This document shows, in pieces, positions 1 to 8,593 of a stretch of 64,000 nt of DNA. This DNA comes from Hymenobacter fodinae (lineage in GTDB: Bacteria; Bacteroidota; Bacteroidia; Cytophagales; Hymenobacteraceae). Numbering within the stretch: the first letter of the stretch is position 1; every line of letters begins with the position of its first letter. Location of the stretch: assembly GCF_004745825.1 (NCBI RefSeq), contig NZ_SRLA01000001.1, positions 930,001 to 994,000 of the forward strand. The letters are read 5' to 3'. The notes under the pieces are model-generated. The model saw nothing but the letters and a program-made list of their open reading frames with translations. It did not search any database and was not told where the DNA came from. The position numbers and the translations under genes were made by a program.

Positions 1-815
1 CCGTAACCGGTATTTTCCACATTCACTTTGGGTTGATGCTAGCTCTGGCAGGTTTTTTTGCCTTGCTGCTGCGCCGCAGTACCTATGCAACTTCCACCTT
101 GCGCCTAGGTCTCTTAATAGCTGCTGGCTTGTGCGTCCTTACGCTGCACTTACTGGCCTATCGCACGGGGCTATTCGTCTTCTACGGAATGGCGCTGCTC
201 AGAGCGTTACATCTATTGTTGCGCCGTCGCTTACTGCTAGGGCTCGGAGTGCTCGTCCTGCTTCTGGCAGCGCCAGCACTGGCTTACTATACGCTGGAGC
301 CCGTGCATCAGCGGGTAGATGCTACCATTTGGGATGTGCAGCAAATCCAACTCAATCACGATATCAACGAGTACTCCCTGTCTAGGCGCATAGCAGCCTG
401 GCAGACGGCCCTCATCATTGCCGAGGTGCACCCGTGGCTAGGAGTAGGCCCTGCCGATGCCTATACCGCCATGATGGATCAGTATAGCTGGAAGGATTTT
501 GGTTTACGCCCTGAAAACCGCGTAATGGTTCATAATCAGTACCTCCATCAACTCTTAGGTGGCGGGATAGTAGGCCTAAGCGCATGGTTGCTGGTGCTAT
601 TTGGCCCCTTCATGCAACCTAGGCTGCGTCGCAATCCGTACGTGTATCACTTCCTGTTGATGGAAGCTACCGCTATGCTGGTAGATTCGCTGCTTGAATT
701 GCAGATCGGGTTTAATTTGTTCGTGTTTCTCTACGGGTTTATCGTGGTAGCTACCGAACGCCGTGTAAGTCAAGAAGCTGAAACGCTAAAACCTTCCGCC
801 CTTCCTACGGTATAA
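1..815 (+). CDS. O-antigen ligase family membrane protein, 5' end outside the window
   Basis: The reading frame is open to the left edge, so the true start lies outside the window and at least 270 residues are visible. The protein is strongly hydrophobic with several membrane segments. It has a long periplasmic-type loop followed by HNQYLHQLLGGG and a last pair of membrane helices, the layout of Wzy/WaaL O-antigen ligases and polymerases. The loop (HPWLGVGPAD, then HNQ) aligns with the full-length gene at 27596-28882 (NPWFGVGKAD, then HNQ), so the two are paralogues. Members join or polymerise lipid-linked surface glycans in the inner membrane. The substrate cannot be told from sequence. Confidence 0.8.
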   Translation, partial: VTGIFHIHFGLMLALAGFFALLLRRSTYATSTLRLGLLIAAGLCVLTLHLLAYRTGLFVFYGMALLRALHLLLRRRLLLGLGVLVLLLAAPALAYYTLEPVHQRVDATIWDVQQIQLNHDINEYSLSRRIAAWQTALIIAEVHPWLGVGPADAYTAMMDQYSWKDFGLRPENRVMVHNQYLHQLLGGGIVGLSAWLLVLFGPFMQPRLRRNPYVYHFLLMEATAMLVDSLLELQIGFNLFVFLYGFIVVATERRVSQEAETLKPSALPTV

Positions 816-878
816 TCCGTAACATCATTTGTCTATCGGCCGTCTTTTTTCAATATTCGGCCGCAATTTTCAGCGTTT

Positions 879-1517
879 ATGAGCGACTCTCCCGAACGGG
901 TACCCAAACTGAGCAAAGAGGAAAAAGACCGGCGTTTTCAGGCCGAACTCATGCCTGTGCTCGATTCGCTGTACAACTTCGCATTCCGCCTCACGCTGGA
1001 CGAAGATGACGCAAATGACCTCGTACAGGAAACTTATCTGAAAGCATATCGCTTCTTTGAGTACTTCGAGCAGGGAACAAACGCCAAAGCGTGGCTGTTT
1101 CGCATCCTGAAAAATTCGTTCATCAACGATTTTCGCAAAAAAAGTAAGCAACCCGCCAAGGTTGATTACAGCGAAATCGAAGGGTACTACAACTCAGAAG
1201 ATGTGGAGGCCGAAGGCGACGCCGGCAGCACCTCCTCTGACATGCGGCAGCAAGCCGTACGCGACCTCATCGGCGACGAAGTGGCCAGCGCCCTCAACTC
1301 GCTGCCGGTTGATTTCCGCACCGTCATTATCCTCTGTGATCTAGAAGGGTTCACGTATGAGGAAATGGCTAAAGTACTAGACATTCCTATCGGGACGGTG
1401 CGCTCCCGCCTACACAGGGCGCGTAATTTCCTGAAGGATAAGCTTGAGAGATACGCTAAGTCAATGGGCTACGGCTCCGAAGACGGCGACGAAATTGATT
1501 CAGAAGACACCGAATAA
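879..1517 (+). CDS. ECF-type sigma-70 family RNA polymerase sigma factor
   Basis: The 212-residue protein has sigma region 2 at about residues 25-95 (FAFRLTLDEDDANDLVQETY, then KAWLFRILKN). Region 4 lies at about 145-200 (LPVDFRTVIIL, then GTVRSRLHRAR, the helix-turn-helix that reads the -35 element). There is an acidic linker between them and an acidic C-terminal tail. Regions 1 and 3 are missing, as in group 4 (ECF) factors. It directs RNA polymerase to a dedicated regulon. The next gene, 22 bases downstream, encodes a small zinc-motif protein, the usual place for a cognate anti-sigma factor. The signal it responds to cannot be read here. Confidence 0.93.
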   Translation: MSDSPERVPKLSKEEKDRRFQAELMPVLDSLYNFAFRLTLDEDDANDLVQETYLKAYRFFEYFEQGTNAKAWLFRILKNSFINDFRKKSKQPAKVDYSEIEGYYNSEDVEAEGDAGSTSSDMRQQAVRDLIGDEVASALNSLPVDFRTVIILCDLEGFTYEEMAKVLDIPIGTVRSRLHRARNFLKDKLERYAKSMGYGSEDGDEIDSEDTE

Positions 1518-1539
1518 GGTCCTGCCAGGAAAAAATGTT

Positions 1540-1824
1540 ATGAAGACTACCTCTACAAAAACCAACCAGAGCGGGGCTACGCCCAGTGCCCCCGACTGTG
1601 AACGCGTGAATACAATACTCGACCAAATTATCGTAGGCCAGGAGCCCACGGCTGAGGACGAAGATTACTTCGTAAATCATGCCGAAGATTGTTCCCCCTG
1701 TTTCGACAGTATCGATAAGCAGCGTATTTTTATCGATTTCCTGTCGCAGCATGTAGGCCGCAAAGGAGCGCCTTCTTCACTACCTAACGCAATTCTTGCG
1801 CGCGTTCAGGCAGAAATGGCCTAA
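1540..1824 (+). CDS. small zinc-motif anti-sigma factor candidate
   Basis: The 94-residue soluble protein has an HAEDCSPC motif at about residues 48-55. This fits the HxxxCxxC zinc site of ZAS/zf-HC2 anti-sigma domains. I chose the ATG at 1540 because the longer frame starting at 1444 overlaps the sigma gene by 74 bases and adds residues unlike the family. There is no transmembrane segment, so a cytoplasmic anti-sigma factor holding the ECF factor encoded just upstream is the natural reading. Function is inferred from motif plus adjacency. The stop codon overlaps a TAATTTTG promoter-like element for gmk. Confidence 0.82.
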   Translation: MKTTSTKTNQSGATPSAPDCERVNTILDQIIVGQEPTAEDEDYFVNHAEDCSPCFDSIDKQRIFIDFLSQHVGRKGAPSSLPNAILARVQAEMA

Positions 1825-1829
1825 TTTTG
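1822..1829 (+). promoter_or_regulatory. Candidate -7 element for gmk
   Basis: TAATTTTG matches the Bacteroidota -7 consensus TAnnTTTG. It overlaps the stop of the preceding gene and ends 4 bases before the gmk ATG, so initiation here would give an almost leaderless message. The -33 spacing is poor: the nearest TTG is 23 bases upstream. Confidence 0.4.
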
Positions 1830-1833
1830 CCCC

Positions 1834-2418
1834 ATGCAGGGTAAAATCATCGCCTTTTCGGCTCCCTCCGGAGCCGGCAAGACCACTATTGTTCATCGGC
1901 TACTGGAGCGAATTCCAGAGCTAAGCTTCTCAATATCAGCCTGTACGCGCGATAAGCGCGGCCGGACAGAAGCCAACGGTAAAGACTATTACTTCATCTC
2001 CGTGCAGGAGTTCCAGGAGAAAATCCGACACGATGCCTTCGTGGAATGGGAAGAAGTATACGAAGGTGCCTTCTATGGTACGCTCAAATCTGAGATTGAG
2101 CGTATCTGGGAAGGAGGCCACCATGCCGTGTTGGACGTAGATGTAAAAGGCGGTTTGAGCATCAAGGAGTTTTACAAAGACCGTGCATTAGCTGTATTTG
2201 TAAAACCACCATCACTAGAGATTCTGGAGCAGCGTCTGCGTAACCGCGCTACTGATTCTGCCGCTAGTATTTCTTCGCGTCTTTACAAAGCTAACTTCGA
2301 GCTTACGTTCGAGGATCGATTCGACGTAACCATCGTCAACGACGATCTAGATCGAGCTATCGATGAGGCTGAGCAACTCATCCGTAAGTTTATCATGGCT
2401 GAGTCAGAGATATTGTGA
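1834..2418 (+). CDS. gmk: guanylate kinase
   Basis: The 194-residue enzyme transfers phosphate from ATP to GMP, giving GDP for nucleotide supply. The P-loop APSGAGKT is at residues 10-17. The GMP-binding segment follows (CTRDKRGRTEANGKDYYF at about 37-55, then EWEEVYEGAFYGT), and the lid region has RLRNRATDS. Length and motif order are typical of the family. It starts 9 bases after the anti-sigma candidate, and its TGA overlaps the upstream alternative GTG of nadD, so gmk and nadD are probably co-transcribed. Confidence 0.97.
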   Translation: MQGKIIAFSAPSGAGKTTIVHRLLERIPELSFSISACTRDKRGRTEANGKDYYFISVQEFQEKIRHDAFVEWEEVYEGAFYGTLKSEIERIWEGGHHAVLDVDVKGGLSIKEFYKDRALAVFVKPPSLEILEQRLRNRATDSAASISSRLYKANFELTFEDRFDVTIVNDDLDRAIDEAEQLIRKFIMAESEIL

Positions 2419-2435
2419 GTAGCCCCACTTCGGAA

Positions 2436-3008
2436 ATGAAAGTTGGGTTGCTGTTTGGCTCGTTCAATCCCATCCACACGGGTCACCTGATTCTGGCCAA
2501 TTACATGGCCACTCACACCGATTTGGATGCGGTATGGCTAGTTGTATCGCCTCAAAGCCCATTTAAGGTAGGCCAGGAACTACTTCCTGAAGCTTACCGC
2601 TACGAATTAGTGCAGTTAGCTATTGCTGGAAACTTGCAGCTAGATGTTCTCGACATCGAGTTTGAGATGCCTAAGCCTAGTTATACCATCGATACCCTCG
2701 ATGAATTGCATCGTCGTCACCCATCTCACCACTTTGTACTTCTGATGGGGGAGGATAACTTGCCCGGCCTACCACGCTGGAAAGAGGCAGGGCGCATTCT
2801 CAAGGAGTATGAAGTATATGTGTACCCTAGGCCTGGAGTAGATGCTACCGATGTAAATGCGCACCCAGGTGTGAAAGTGGTAGATGCTCCTTTGTTGGAC
2901 ATTTCAGCCACGTTTATTCGCGACTGTGTTCGTGAGCGTAAATCTATCCGATACTTAGTGCCAGATGCAGTAGAAGCCCGAATTGAACAAGGAGGCTTCT
3001 GGCGCTAG
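2436..3008 (+). CDS. nadD: nicotinate-nucleotide adenylyltransferase
   Basis: NadD makes deamido-NAD from nicotinate mononucleotide and ATP in NAD synthesis. The nucleotidyltransferase signature GSFNPIHTGH is at residues 8-17 and the second motif ISATFIR near residues 155-161. I chose the ATG at 2436 (190 residues, MKVGLLFG start) over a GTG at 2415 that overlaps gmk, because family members begin directly with the first beta strand. It ends just before a convergent hairpin terminator shared with frr. Confidence 0.95.
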   Translation: MKVGLLFGSFNPIHTGHLILANYMATHTDLDAVWLVVSPQSPFKVGQELLPEAYRYELVQLAIAGNLQLDVLDIEFEMPKPSYTIDTLDELHRRHPSHHFVLLMGEDNLPGLPRWKEAGRILKEYEVYVYPRPGVDATDVNAHPGVKVVDAPLLDISATFIRDCVRERKSIRYLVPDAVEARIEQGGFWR

Positions 3009-3031
3009 GCCAGTAAAGGTAACATGGTAAT

Positions 3032-3075
3032 TAAAGTAAACCCCGCTCACCTTGGATGAGCGGGGTTTTACTTTA
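3032..3075. terminator. Bidirectional hairpin terminator between nadD and frr
   Basis: TAAAGTAAACCCCGCTCA pairs with TGAGCGGGGTTTTACTTTA across a short loop, with one bulged base. A/T runs flank both sides, so it can terminate the convergent nadD and frr transcripts. Confidence 0.9.
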
Positions 3076-3095
3076 TGGGCTAAAGTCAGCCGAAA

Positions 3096-3659
3096 TCAGA
3101 TGGTCATGATTTCGCTTTCTTTCTTGCTCAACAGGTCGTCTACTTTGGTGATATACGAATCAGTAGCCTTTTGCACCTTGGCCTCTGCGTCTTTAATGGC
3201 ATCTTCTGAAGCACCTTCCTTCAGTAGCTTGCGCAACGAGTCATTCACATCTTTGCGGATGCCCCGGATGCGCACTTTGCCGCTTTCAGATTCTGTTTTA
3301 GCCTGTTTTACTAATTCCCGACGTCGTTCTTCCGTCATGGCCGGGATGTTCAAGCGCACGCCTTCTGCATCCGACTGAGGATTCAGGCCTAGGTCACTGT
3401 TCTTGATAGCTTTGGCAATCTCGCTGATCATGTTCTTCTCCCATGGTTTGATGAACAGCGTGCGAGCATCGGGTGCCGATACGTTAGCAACCTGCGCTAC
3501 GGGAGTAGGGGTACCGTAATAATCTACCCGCAGCGAGTCGAGCATAGCTGGTGATGCTTTGCCAGCCCGGATGCGCGTTAGCTCAACACCCGTGTGCTGC
3601 AGGGCTTTGCCCATTGATTCTTCTGCCTCGTCGAGGTAAAACTTAATTTCTTCGTCCAT
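3096..3659 (-). CDS. frr: ribosome recycling factor
   Basis: The 187-residue protein, with EF-G, splits post-termination ribosomes. It shows the three-helix bundle sequence of the family: MDEEIKFYLDEAEESM at the N-terminus, TRIRAGKASPAMLD at about 27-40, LFIKPWEK in domain II, and RLNIPAMTEERR with the C-terminal helices. Length is standard. It is downstream of pyrH on the same strand with a 111-base gap, the common pyrH-frr order. Confidence 0.97.
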   Translation of the reverse strand: MDEEIKFYLDEAEESMGKALQHTGVELTRIRAGKASPAMLDSLRVDYYGTPTPVAQVANVSAPDARTLFIKPWEKNMISEIAKAIKNSDLGLNPQSDAEGVRLNIPAMTEERRRELVKQAKTESESGKVRIRGIRKDVNDSLRKLLKEGASEDAIKDAEAKVQKATDSYITKVDDLLSKKESEIMTI

Positions 3660-3770
3660 GTGTGAAGGTATGAAAAGTGAGAAATGAAAGTCTAGGCCAG
3701 GTATTTACGGACTCACCTCAACTTTCACTTCGTCATACTAAGTAATGAGTATTTCAGCGGGCGCAACTGG

Positions 3771-4532
3771 TTAAACGGCTGGCTGCAGGGTACCGGTAGC
3801 CGAAGACGGTTGCGCATTAGCTGTGTTCATGCTCACCAGCGTACCTACCTTCTCTCCGGCAATCAGGCGTTGTAGGTTGCCTTCTTTGTTCATGTCGAAC
3901 ACAATAATTGGCAAATTATTCTCTTTGCAGAGCGTAAAGGCCGTCATGTCCATCACATTAAGGTTTTTTTCCATCACCTCATCAAACGTGATGTCTGGGT
4001 AACGCACCGCTGAAGCGTCTTTCTCGGGGTCAGCCGTATAAATGCCATCTACCCGAGTACCTTTTAAGACCACGTCAGCCTCAATTTCAATAGCGCGCAA
4101 CGAAGCTGCTGAGTCCGTGGTGAAGTACGGTGAACCAATGCCGGCTCCAAAAATGACTACGCGGCCCTTTTCCAAGTGGCGCAACGCTCGGCGACGGATG
4201 TAGGGCTCACACACGCGCTGAATAGTCACTCCTGACAATAAACGGGTGTTCACATCTAGCTTTTCCAGTGCGCTCTGCAAAGCCATCGAGTTGATTACCG
4301 TGGCCAGCATGCCCATGTAGTCACCTTGCACGCGGTCTAGGCCAAATGCCTCGGCCTGTACACCCCGGAAGATGTTACCACCGCCAATAACCACGGCTAT
4401 TTCGGTGCCGGTGGCCGCTGCCGTCTTGATTTCTTCCGCGTACTGCATCAGTCGGACGGCGTCAATACCGTACTGTTGCTGGCCCATGAGAGCTTCGCCG
4501 CTCAGCTTTAGCAGAATTCGTTTATACTTCAA
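3771..4532 (-). CDS. pyrH: uridylate kinase (UMP kinase)
   Basis: PyrH phosphorylates UMP to UDP and belongs to the amino-acid kinase fold. It has the N-terminal [12 protein letters not shown], the glycine loop [27 protein letters not shown], and the ATP-site segment [13 protein letters not shown]. At 253 residues it is slightly longer than usual because of a low-complexity C-terminal tail (about 15 residues, ending LQPAV). It lies between the biotinyl carrier gene (upstream) and frr. Confidence 0.97.
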   Translation of the reverse strand: MKYKRILLKLSGEALMGQQQYGIDAVRLMQYAEEIKTAAATGTEIAVVIGGGNIFRGVQAEAFGLDRVQGDYMGMLATVINSMALQSALEKLDVNTRLLSGVTIQRVCEPYIRRRALRHLEKGRVVIFGAGIGSPYFTTDSAASLRAIEIEADVVLKGTRVDGIYTADPEKDASAVRYPDITFDEVMEKNLNVMDMTAFTLCKENNLPIIVFDMNKEGNLQRLIAGEKVGTLVSMNTANAQPSSATGTLQPAV

Positions 4533-4597
4533 AACAAAAGGGGTTAGGCGTGAAATGCAGTGTATAAGCTAGCGTAGGCCAGTGCCTACTGCCAATG

Positions 4598-4605
4598 CAA
4601 AGTTA
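4598..4605 (-). promoter_or_regulatory. Candidate -7 element for pyrH
   Basis: Read on the minus strand this is TAACTTTG, matching TAnnTTTG, 66 bases upstream of the pyrH start. I see no good -33 TTTG at the usual spacing. Confidence 0.4.
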
Positions 4606-4632
4606 CCAATGGAGTTTCTTCTAATGAGTGGC

Positions 4633-5136
4633 CTAACTAAAGAGAACTAGCACTTGGCCTTTCGTGACGTTGTCGCGCAATGCCACTTTAATCGCGGCAA
4701 CAGTGCCCTCACCAGGCGCTTTCAGAATGTTCTCCATTTTCATAGCTTCCAGTACCAGCAGAGGGTCTCCTTTTTGCACAACTTGACCAGGCTCTACCCG
4801 AATGTCTACAATAAGACCCGGCATGGGCGCCTTTAGCTCATTAACCTTGTTAGTGGCCGCATTGCTCATTCCCAGTTTGTCTAGCAACAAGTCAAATCGG
4901 TCTTTAGCCTGTAGCTCTAGGCGCTGCCCGTTGAGGTTCAATACAAACGTTTTGGCCGCGTAGTCCACTGATACAAGCTCCGCAGTATAGGACTTTCCGT
5001 TATGCAGTATGTGGTAATGCCCGTTGCCCAGAACTGCCAAGTCCCATTCAAATGCTTGCCCGTTCACAGTAATGGGGCCGCCGGAGCGGTAATCGATGTC
5101 CCAGAGTTGATCGGGACCGGTGCGTACCTGTAGCAT
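4633..5136 (-). CDS. biotinyl (biotin/lipoyl) carrier domain protein of an acyl-CoA carboxylase
   Basis: The 167-residue protein carries a C-terminal biotinyl domain (about residues 100-167) with the biotinylation motif EAMKM, acceptor Lys133, and the preceding APMPGLIVDIRVEPGQ. The N-terminal half is a beta-rich region with no other recognised catalytic motif. Such proteins are the BCCP-like subunit of acetyl-/propionyl-CoA carboxylases, or sit next to methylmalonyl-CoA decarboxylase-type enzymes. No carboxylase or carboxyltransferase gene is adjacent, so the partner is unknown. Confidence 0.9.
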   Translation of the reverse strand: MLQVRTGPDQLWDIDYRSGGPITVNGQAFEWDLAVLGNGHYHILHNGKSYTAELVSVDYAAKTFVLNLNGQRLELQAKDRFDLLLDKLGMSNAATNKVNELKAPMPGLIVDIRVEPGQVVQKGDPLLVLEAMKMENILKAPGEGTVAAIKVALRDNVTKGQVLVLFS

Positions 5137-5234
5137 GTGGGAAAGGATAGGGTAGAGCGGAAAAGGGCTTAAAGATAGGTCAAATCTGAAATAAATTCGG
5201 AACTTGACCCTTCATTCCCCTATTGCGTTTCTTC

Positions 5235-7835
5235 ATGAAATATCCGGTCCTCGGTGCGCTTAGCCTGATTCTGACCTGTTATATAGTAGCCCCGGCTCAG
5301 ACTACTACTACGTCTAAATCAGCCACTAACAAATCAGCTGTTCGCAAGAAAGTAGCAGCTCCTGCTGCCGCCGCGGCTACGCCTGCGCCTGCACAATTAC
5401 CTGTGCCTAACTGGCTGCCACCTACGAACCCCCTTCAGCCCGCGGCTACTATTGTTCATGACTTATTAGATACCAAACTCGACGTCCGCTTCGATTGGGC
5501 AAAACAGTGGTTGCTTGGCACTGCTACTCTAACTGTTCGTCCTCACTTCTACGCACAGAACCAACTGGTACTAGACGCTAAAGGCTTCGACATAAAAAGT
5601 GTAGAGCTAGTAAATAGCAGTACCAAAAAGGGTAAGGACCTGAAGTTTGCTTACGATAAGAAGAAGCTGACCATTTCCCTTGACCGCTCTTATACTCGTA
5701 CTGAGCCGTGCCAGGTTCGCATCCAATATGTGGCCAAGCCTAATGAGTTGCCTTCAACTGGCGGAAGTGAAGCCATTACCGGCGACAAAGGCCTGTATTT
5801 CATAAATCCTCTCGGTACGGACAAGACCAAGCCCCGGCAGGTATGGACGCAGGGTGAGACGGAAGGAAGCTCTTGTTGGTTTCCGACAATTGACAAACCA
5901 AACCAGCGGATGACGCAGGAAATCAGCATTACCGTTGAGAGCGGACTCAAAACTCTCTCCAATGGTCTGCTCACTTCCTCGCAACGCAACGCTGATGGTA
6001 CGCGCACCGACGTGTGGAAGCAATCGTTGCCAGCAGCACCGTACCTTACCATGCTTGCCGTCGGCGACTTTGCAGTGGTTTCTGACGTATGGCGCGGAAA
6101 AAATGTCAGCTACTATGTTGACCCCGCATATCAGCATACTGCTAAGCAGGTATTCGGGAACACTCCCGAAATGATGGAGTACTATTCCAAAAAGTTAGGA
6201 ATTGATTTTCCGTGGGAGAAGTACTCGCAAGTGGCTGTGCACGATTTCGTGTCAGGGGCTATGGAGAATACCACGGCAACTACTATTCAGGAACAGCTCG
6301 TGCAGTTCACTAGCCGTGAGCTGCCAGATGTAAGCTATGATACGGAGGCTGTAATTACGCACGAACTGTTTCACCAATGGTTCGGGGACTATGTCACGAC
6401 AGAATCATGGGCCAACTTGCCGTTAAATGAGTCATTTGCTGACTATTCAGAATATCTGTGGGCTGAGCATAAATACGGTGCCGATGCTGCTGGCCTAGTG
6501 CTACAGATCAAGCTGAATAACTACCTGCAAGAGGCGCAAATTAAACGGGAGCCCTTAATCCGGTATCGGTATGCTAATAGGGAAGATATGTTTGACCGGC
6601 ACTCTTACGATAAAGGGGGCCGAGTGCTACACATGTTACGGAGCTATGTTGGTGATGAAGCTTTCTTCACGGCCCTCAATCGTTATCTAACCCAGAATAA
6701 ATTCTCTGCTTCTGAAATTGCCAAGCTGAGAATGACTTTTGAAGACGTGACGGGTGAGGACCTGATGTGGTTCTTCGATCAATGGTTCATGCAGCGCGGT
6801 CATCCGGAATTGCGCGTTACTCATAGCTATGACAACGGTCAGGTAGCTCTGCGGGTACGCCAAGTGCAGGATACCTTGTTTCAGCCAGTATACCGTTTAC
6901 CAGTTACTGTTACTACTTGGAGTAATAATCAGCCTACCGACCACCGCATTGTAGTAACTAAGGCTGATCAAACATTTAAGCTACCCTCTAGTCAGAGGCC
7001 TAGCTTAGTAAAGTTCGACAGTGAAGGAATATTGCTGGCTCAAATTGATGAAGAAAGAACTCAAGATGAGTTGATCTATCAATATTCCCACGCTCGTAAC
7101 TATCTGCAGAAGTTCGAAGCCCTTGATGGTCTTAAGAACAAGACGGCTGACCTCAATGTCAGTGCCTTATTCCGTAACGCTATTAACGACAACTTCTGGG
7201 CAATTAGGCAAACTGCATTAGAGGGGCTACGTCGTTACAAGGGAGCAGAAGGTAGTGCTGTGCGCAAAGAAATTCAGCGTGCGGCGTTGAATGAGAAGAA
7301 AGGTGTAGTCCGGGCCGCTGCCATTACTACGTTAGCGTCATTTCCTAATGAGGATTTCGGAGAAGTATATGCCGCAGCCTTACGAGATAGTTCTTATGTA
7401 GTAGCCAGTGCAGCCGTCGATGCGTTGGCTAAGGCCCCTACTGTAGCTACTCGTGAGCCAATCAATGGCCTGCAGGAAACTAAAAATCCGGCTTTGATTA
7501 CAGCCTTGTCAAATTACTACGCTCTTAATGGTACAGCTGATCATTATCAGTGGTTCTTAGCCAGAAGCAAAGACGCTCCAGGAGAAGTGCTTTATACCTT
7601 ATTAGAGAATTTTGGAACGTTAATGCAACGTATGCCTCCCATCGAGCGGGAAAAAGGCATTCAACGGCTAGAGACACTTGCTCGAACTCACCCGATGTAC
7701 TACGTGCGCTTAGGAGCATATAAAGGGTTAAATGAGTTGGTAACGAGTATGCCAGTCCTAAAGCCAACTTTACAGGATATCCGGGCTAAGGAAAAAGATG
7801 AGCGTTTAAAATCGATTTACAGCCTTATTCAATAA
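5235..7835 (+). CDS. secreted M1 family metallo-aminopeptidase
   Basis: This 866-residue zinc aminopeptidase has a signal peptide (start MKYPVLGALSLILTCYIV, cleavage near APAQ) and then a Lys/Ala/Pro-rich spacer. The catalytic domain carries the exopeptidase motif GAMEN at residues 341-345 and the zinc site HELFH at 376-380 with the third ligand Glu399 (HExxH-18-E). The last 250 residues look like HEAT-type helical repeats, as in other long M1 enzymes. I chose the ATG at 5235 over the TTG at 5223 because it gives a clean signal peptide. It probably trims peptides in the periplasm or outside the cell. It is monocistronic and divergent from the biotinyl carrier gene. Confidence 0.94.
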   Translation: MKYPVLGALSLILTCYIVAPAQTTTTSKSATNKSAVRKKVAAPAAAAATPAPAQLPVPNWLPPTNPLQPAATIVHDLLDTKLDVRFDWAKQWLLGTATLTVRPHFYAQNQLVLDAKGFDIKSVELVNSSTKKGKDLKFAYDKKKLTISLDRSYTRTEPCQVRIQYVAKPNELPSTGGSEAITGDKGLYFINPLGTDKTKPRQVWTQGETEGSSCWFPTIDKPNQRMTQEISITVESGLKTLSNGLLTSSQRNADGTRTDVWKQSLPAAPYLTMLAVGDFAVVSDVWRGKNVSYYVDPAYQHTAKQVFGNTPEMMEYYSKKLGIDFPWEKYSQVAVHDFVSGAMENTTATTIQEQLVQFTSRELPDVSYDTEAVITHELFHQWFGDYVTTESWANLPLNESFADYSEYLWAEHKYGADAAGLVLQIKLNNYLQEAQIKREPLIRYRYANREDMFDRHSYDKGGRVLHMLRSYVGDEAFFTALNRYLTQNKFSASEIAKLRMTFEDVTGEDLMWFFDQWFMQRGHPELRVTHSYDNGQVALRVRQVQDTLFQPVYRLPVTVTTWSNNQPTDHRIVVTKADQTFKLPSSQRPSLVKFDSEGILLAQIDEERTQDELIYQYSHARNYLQKFEALDGLKNKTADLNVSALFRNAINDNFWAIRQTALEGLRRYKGAEGSAVRKEIQRAALNEKKGVVRAAAITTLASFPNEDFGEVYAAALRDSSYVVASAAVDALAKAPTVATREPINGLQETKNPALITALSNYYALNGTADHYQWFLARSKDAPGEVLYTLLENFGTLMQRMPPIEREKGIQRLETLARTHPMYYVRLGAYKGLNELVTSMPVLKPTLQDIRAKEKDERLKSIYSLIQ

Positions 7836-7966
7836 AATATTTTTTGTGTCTGCTAAGTAGAAGGATGCAATCTGCTTAGCGTAGATAATCAGGTGCTTGT
7901 GAGATAAGCTAGCTTCTTAGTAGGTAGACGTGAAGAAAAAATGTGAAACCTTTTTTTGCTCAGTGC

Positions 7967-7996
7967 TTGACTTGCATCAGAAAGCCATTAATTTTG
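7967..7996 (+). promoter_or_regulatory. Promoter of the tRNA-Tyr/Gly/Thr-tuf unit
   Basis: TTG at 7967-7969, a 19-base spacer, then TAATTTTG at 7989-7996, a full match to the Bacteroidota -33/-7 consensus. It lies 83 bases upstream of the first tRNA. The rest of the 7836-8078 gap holds only a weak 6-bp hairpin (7852-7880). Confidence 0.75.
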
Positions 7997-8078
7997 CAGC
8001 TCCAATCACAACCGGAACGGCTCCAGCCACGGAAATGAATGGGTTAGTTTCTCATAAACGATGAGAGATTTATAAGCT

Positions 8079-8158
8079 GGGGGCGTCGCATAGCGGCAAT
8101 TGCGGGTGACTGTAACTCACCTCCTTCGGGTTCAAAGGTTCGAGTCCTTTCGCCCCCA
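8079..8158 (+). tRNA. tRNA-Tyr (GTA)
   Basis: Acceptor GGGGGCG pairs with CGCCCCC. The anticodon loop CTGTAAC (anticodon GTA) sits on a GGTGA/TCACC stem. The variable arm is long (class II), as expected for bacterial tRNA-Tyr. T-loop TTCGAGT on an AAAGG/CCTTT stem. Confidence 0.95.
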
Positions 8159-8224
8159 CACTTATGAGTTGATGAATTAACGGGGAGATTTTTAATCAAC
8201 CCTTGTTTTTCGAAAGCTCAATAT

Positions 8225-8297
8225 GCGGGAGTAGCTCAGTTGGTAGAGCGGCAGCCTTCCAAGCTGCAGGTCGCGGGTTCGAACCTCGTCTCCCGCT
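8225..8297 (+). tRNA. tRNA-Gly (TCC)
   Basis: Acceptor GCGGGAG/CTCCCGC. D-arm with AGCTCAGTTGGTAGAGC. Anticodon stem GCAGC/GCTGC around loop CTTCCAA (anticodon TCC). T-loop TTCGAAC. Confidence 0.96.
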
Positions 8298-8355
8298 CAG
8301 TGCAAAAGTTCTCTGGGCTAACTTAATTTGCTAGCGTACTTTTTTATTAAAATAA

Positions 8356-8427
<72 letters not shown>

Positions 8428-8485
8428 CAGAATTACGAGTACCAACGGTATAGCTGGTCTACTCTGTTGGATCTGTCAGACAAGT

Positions 8486-8529
8486 AAAGCGACGTGCAGT
8501 CCTCACTAAACGGAGCTGCGTTTCGCTTT
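8486..8529 (+). promoter_or_regulatory. Hairpin in the tuf leader
   Basis: AAAGCGA...TGCAG...GGA folds against GCTGCG...TTCGCTTT in the 166 bases between tRNA-Thr and tuf. There is no T-run after it, so it may be an RNA processing or stability element rather than a terminator. The function is inferred. Confidence 0.4.
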
Positions 8530-8593
8530 CTTGCAGTATAGCCACTTCGCTTTTTCCCCCTCTTTACTTTAAAGTCTCTTAATTTCTCTTACA

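Noticed and set aside
1444..1539. Longer start for the anti-sigma candidate, overlapping the sigma factor gene
   Set aside because: It would overlap the sigma gene by 74 bases and adds residues unlike the family; the ATG at 1540 is better.
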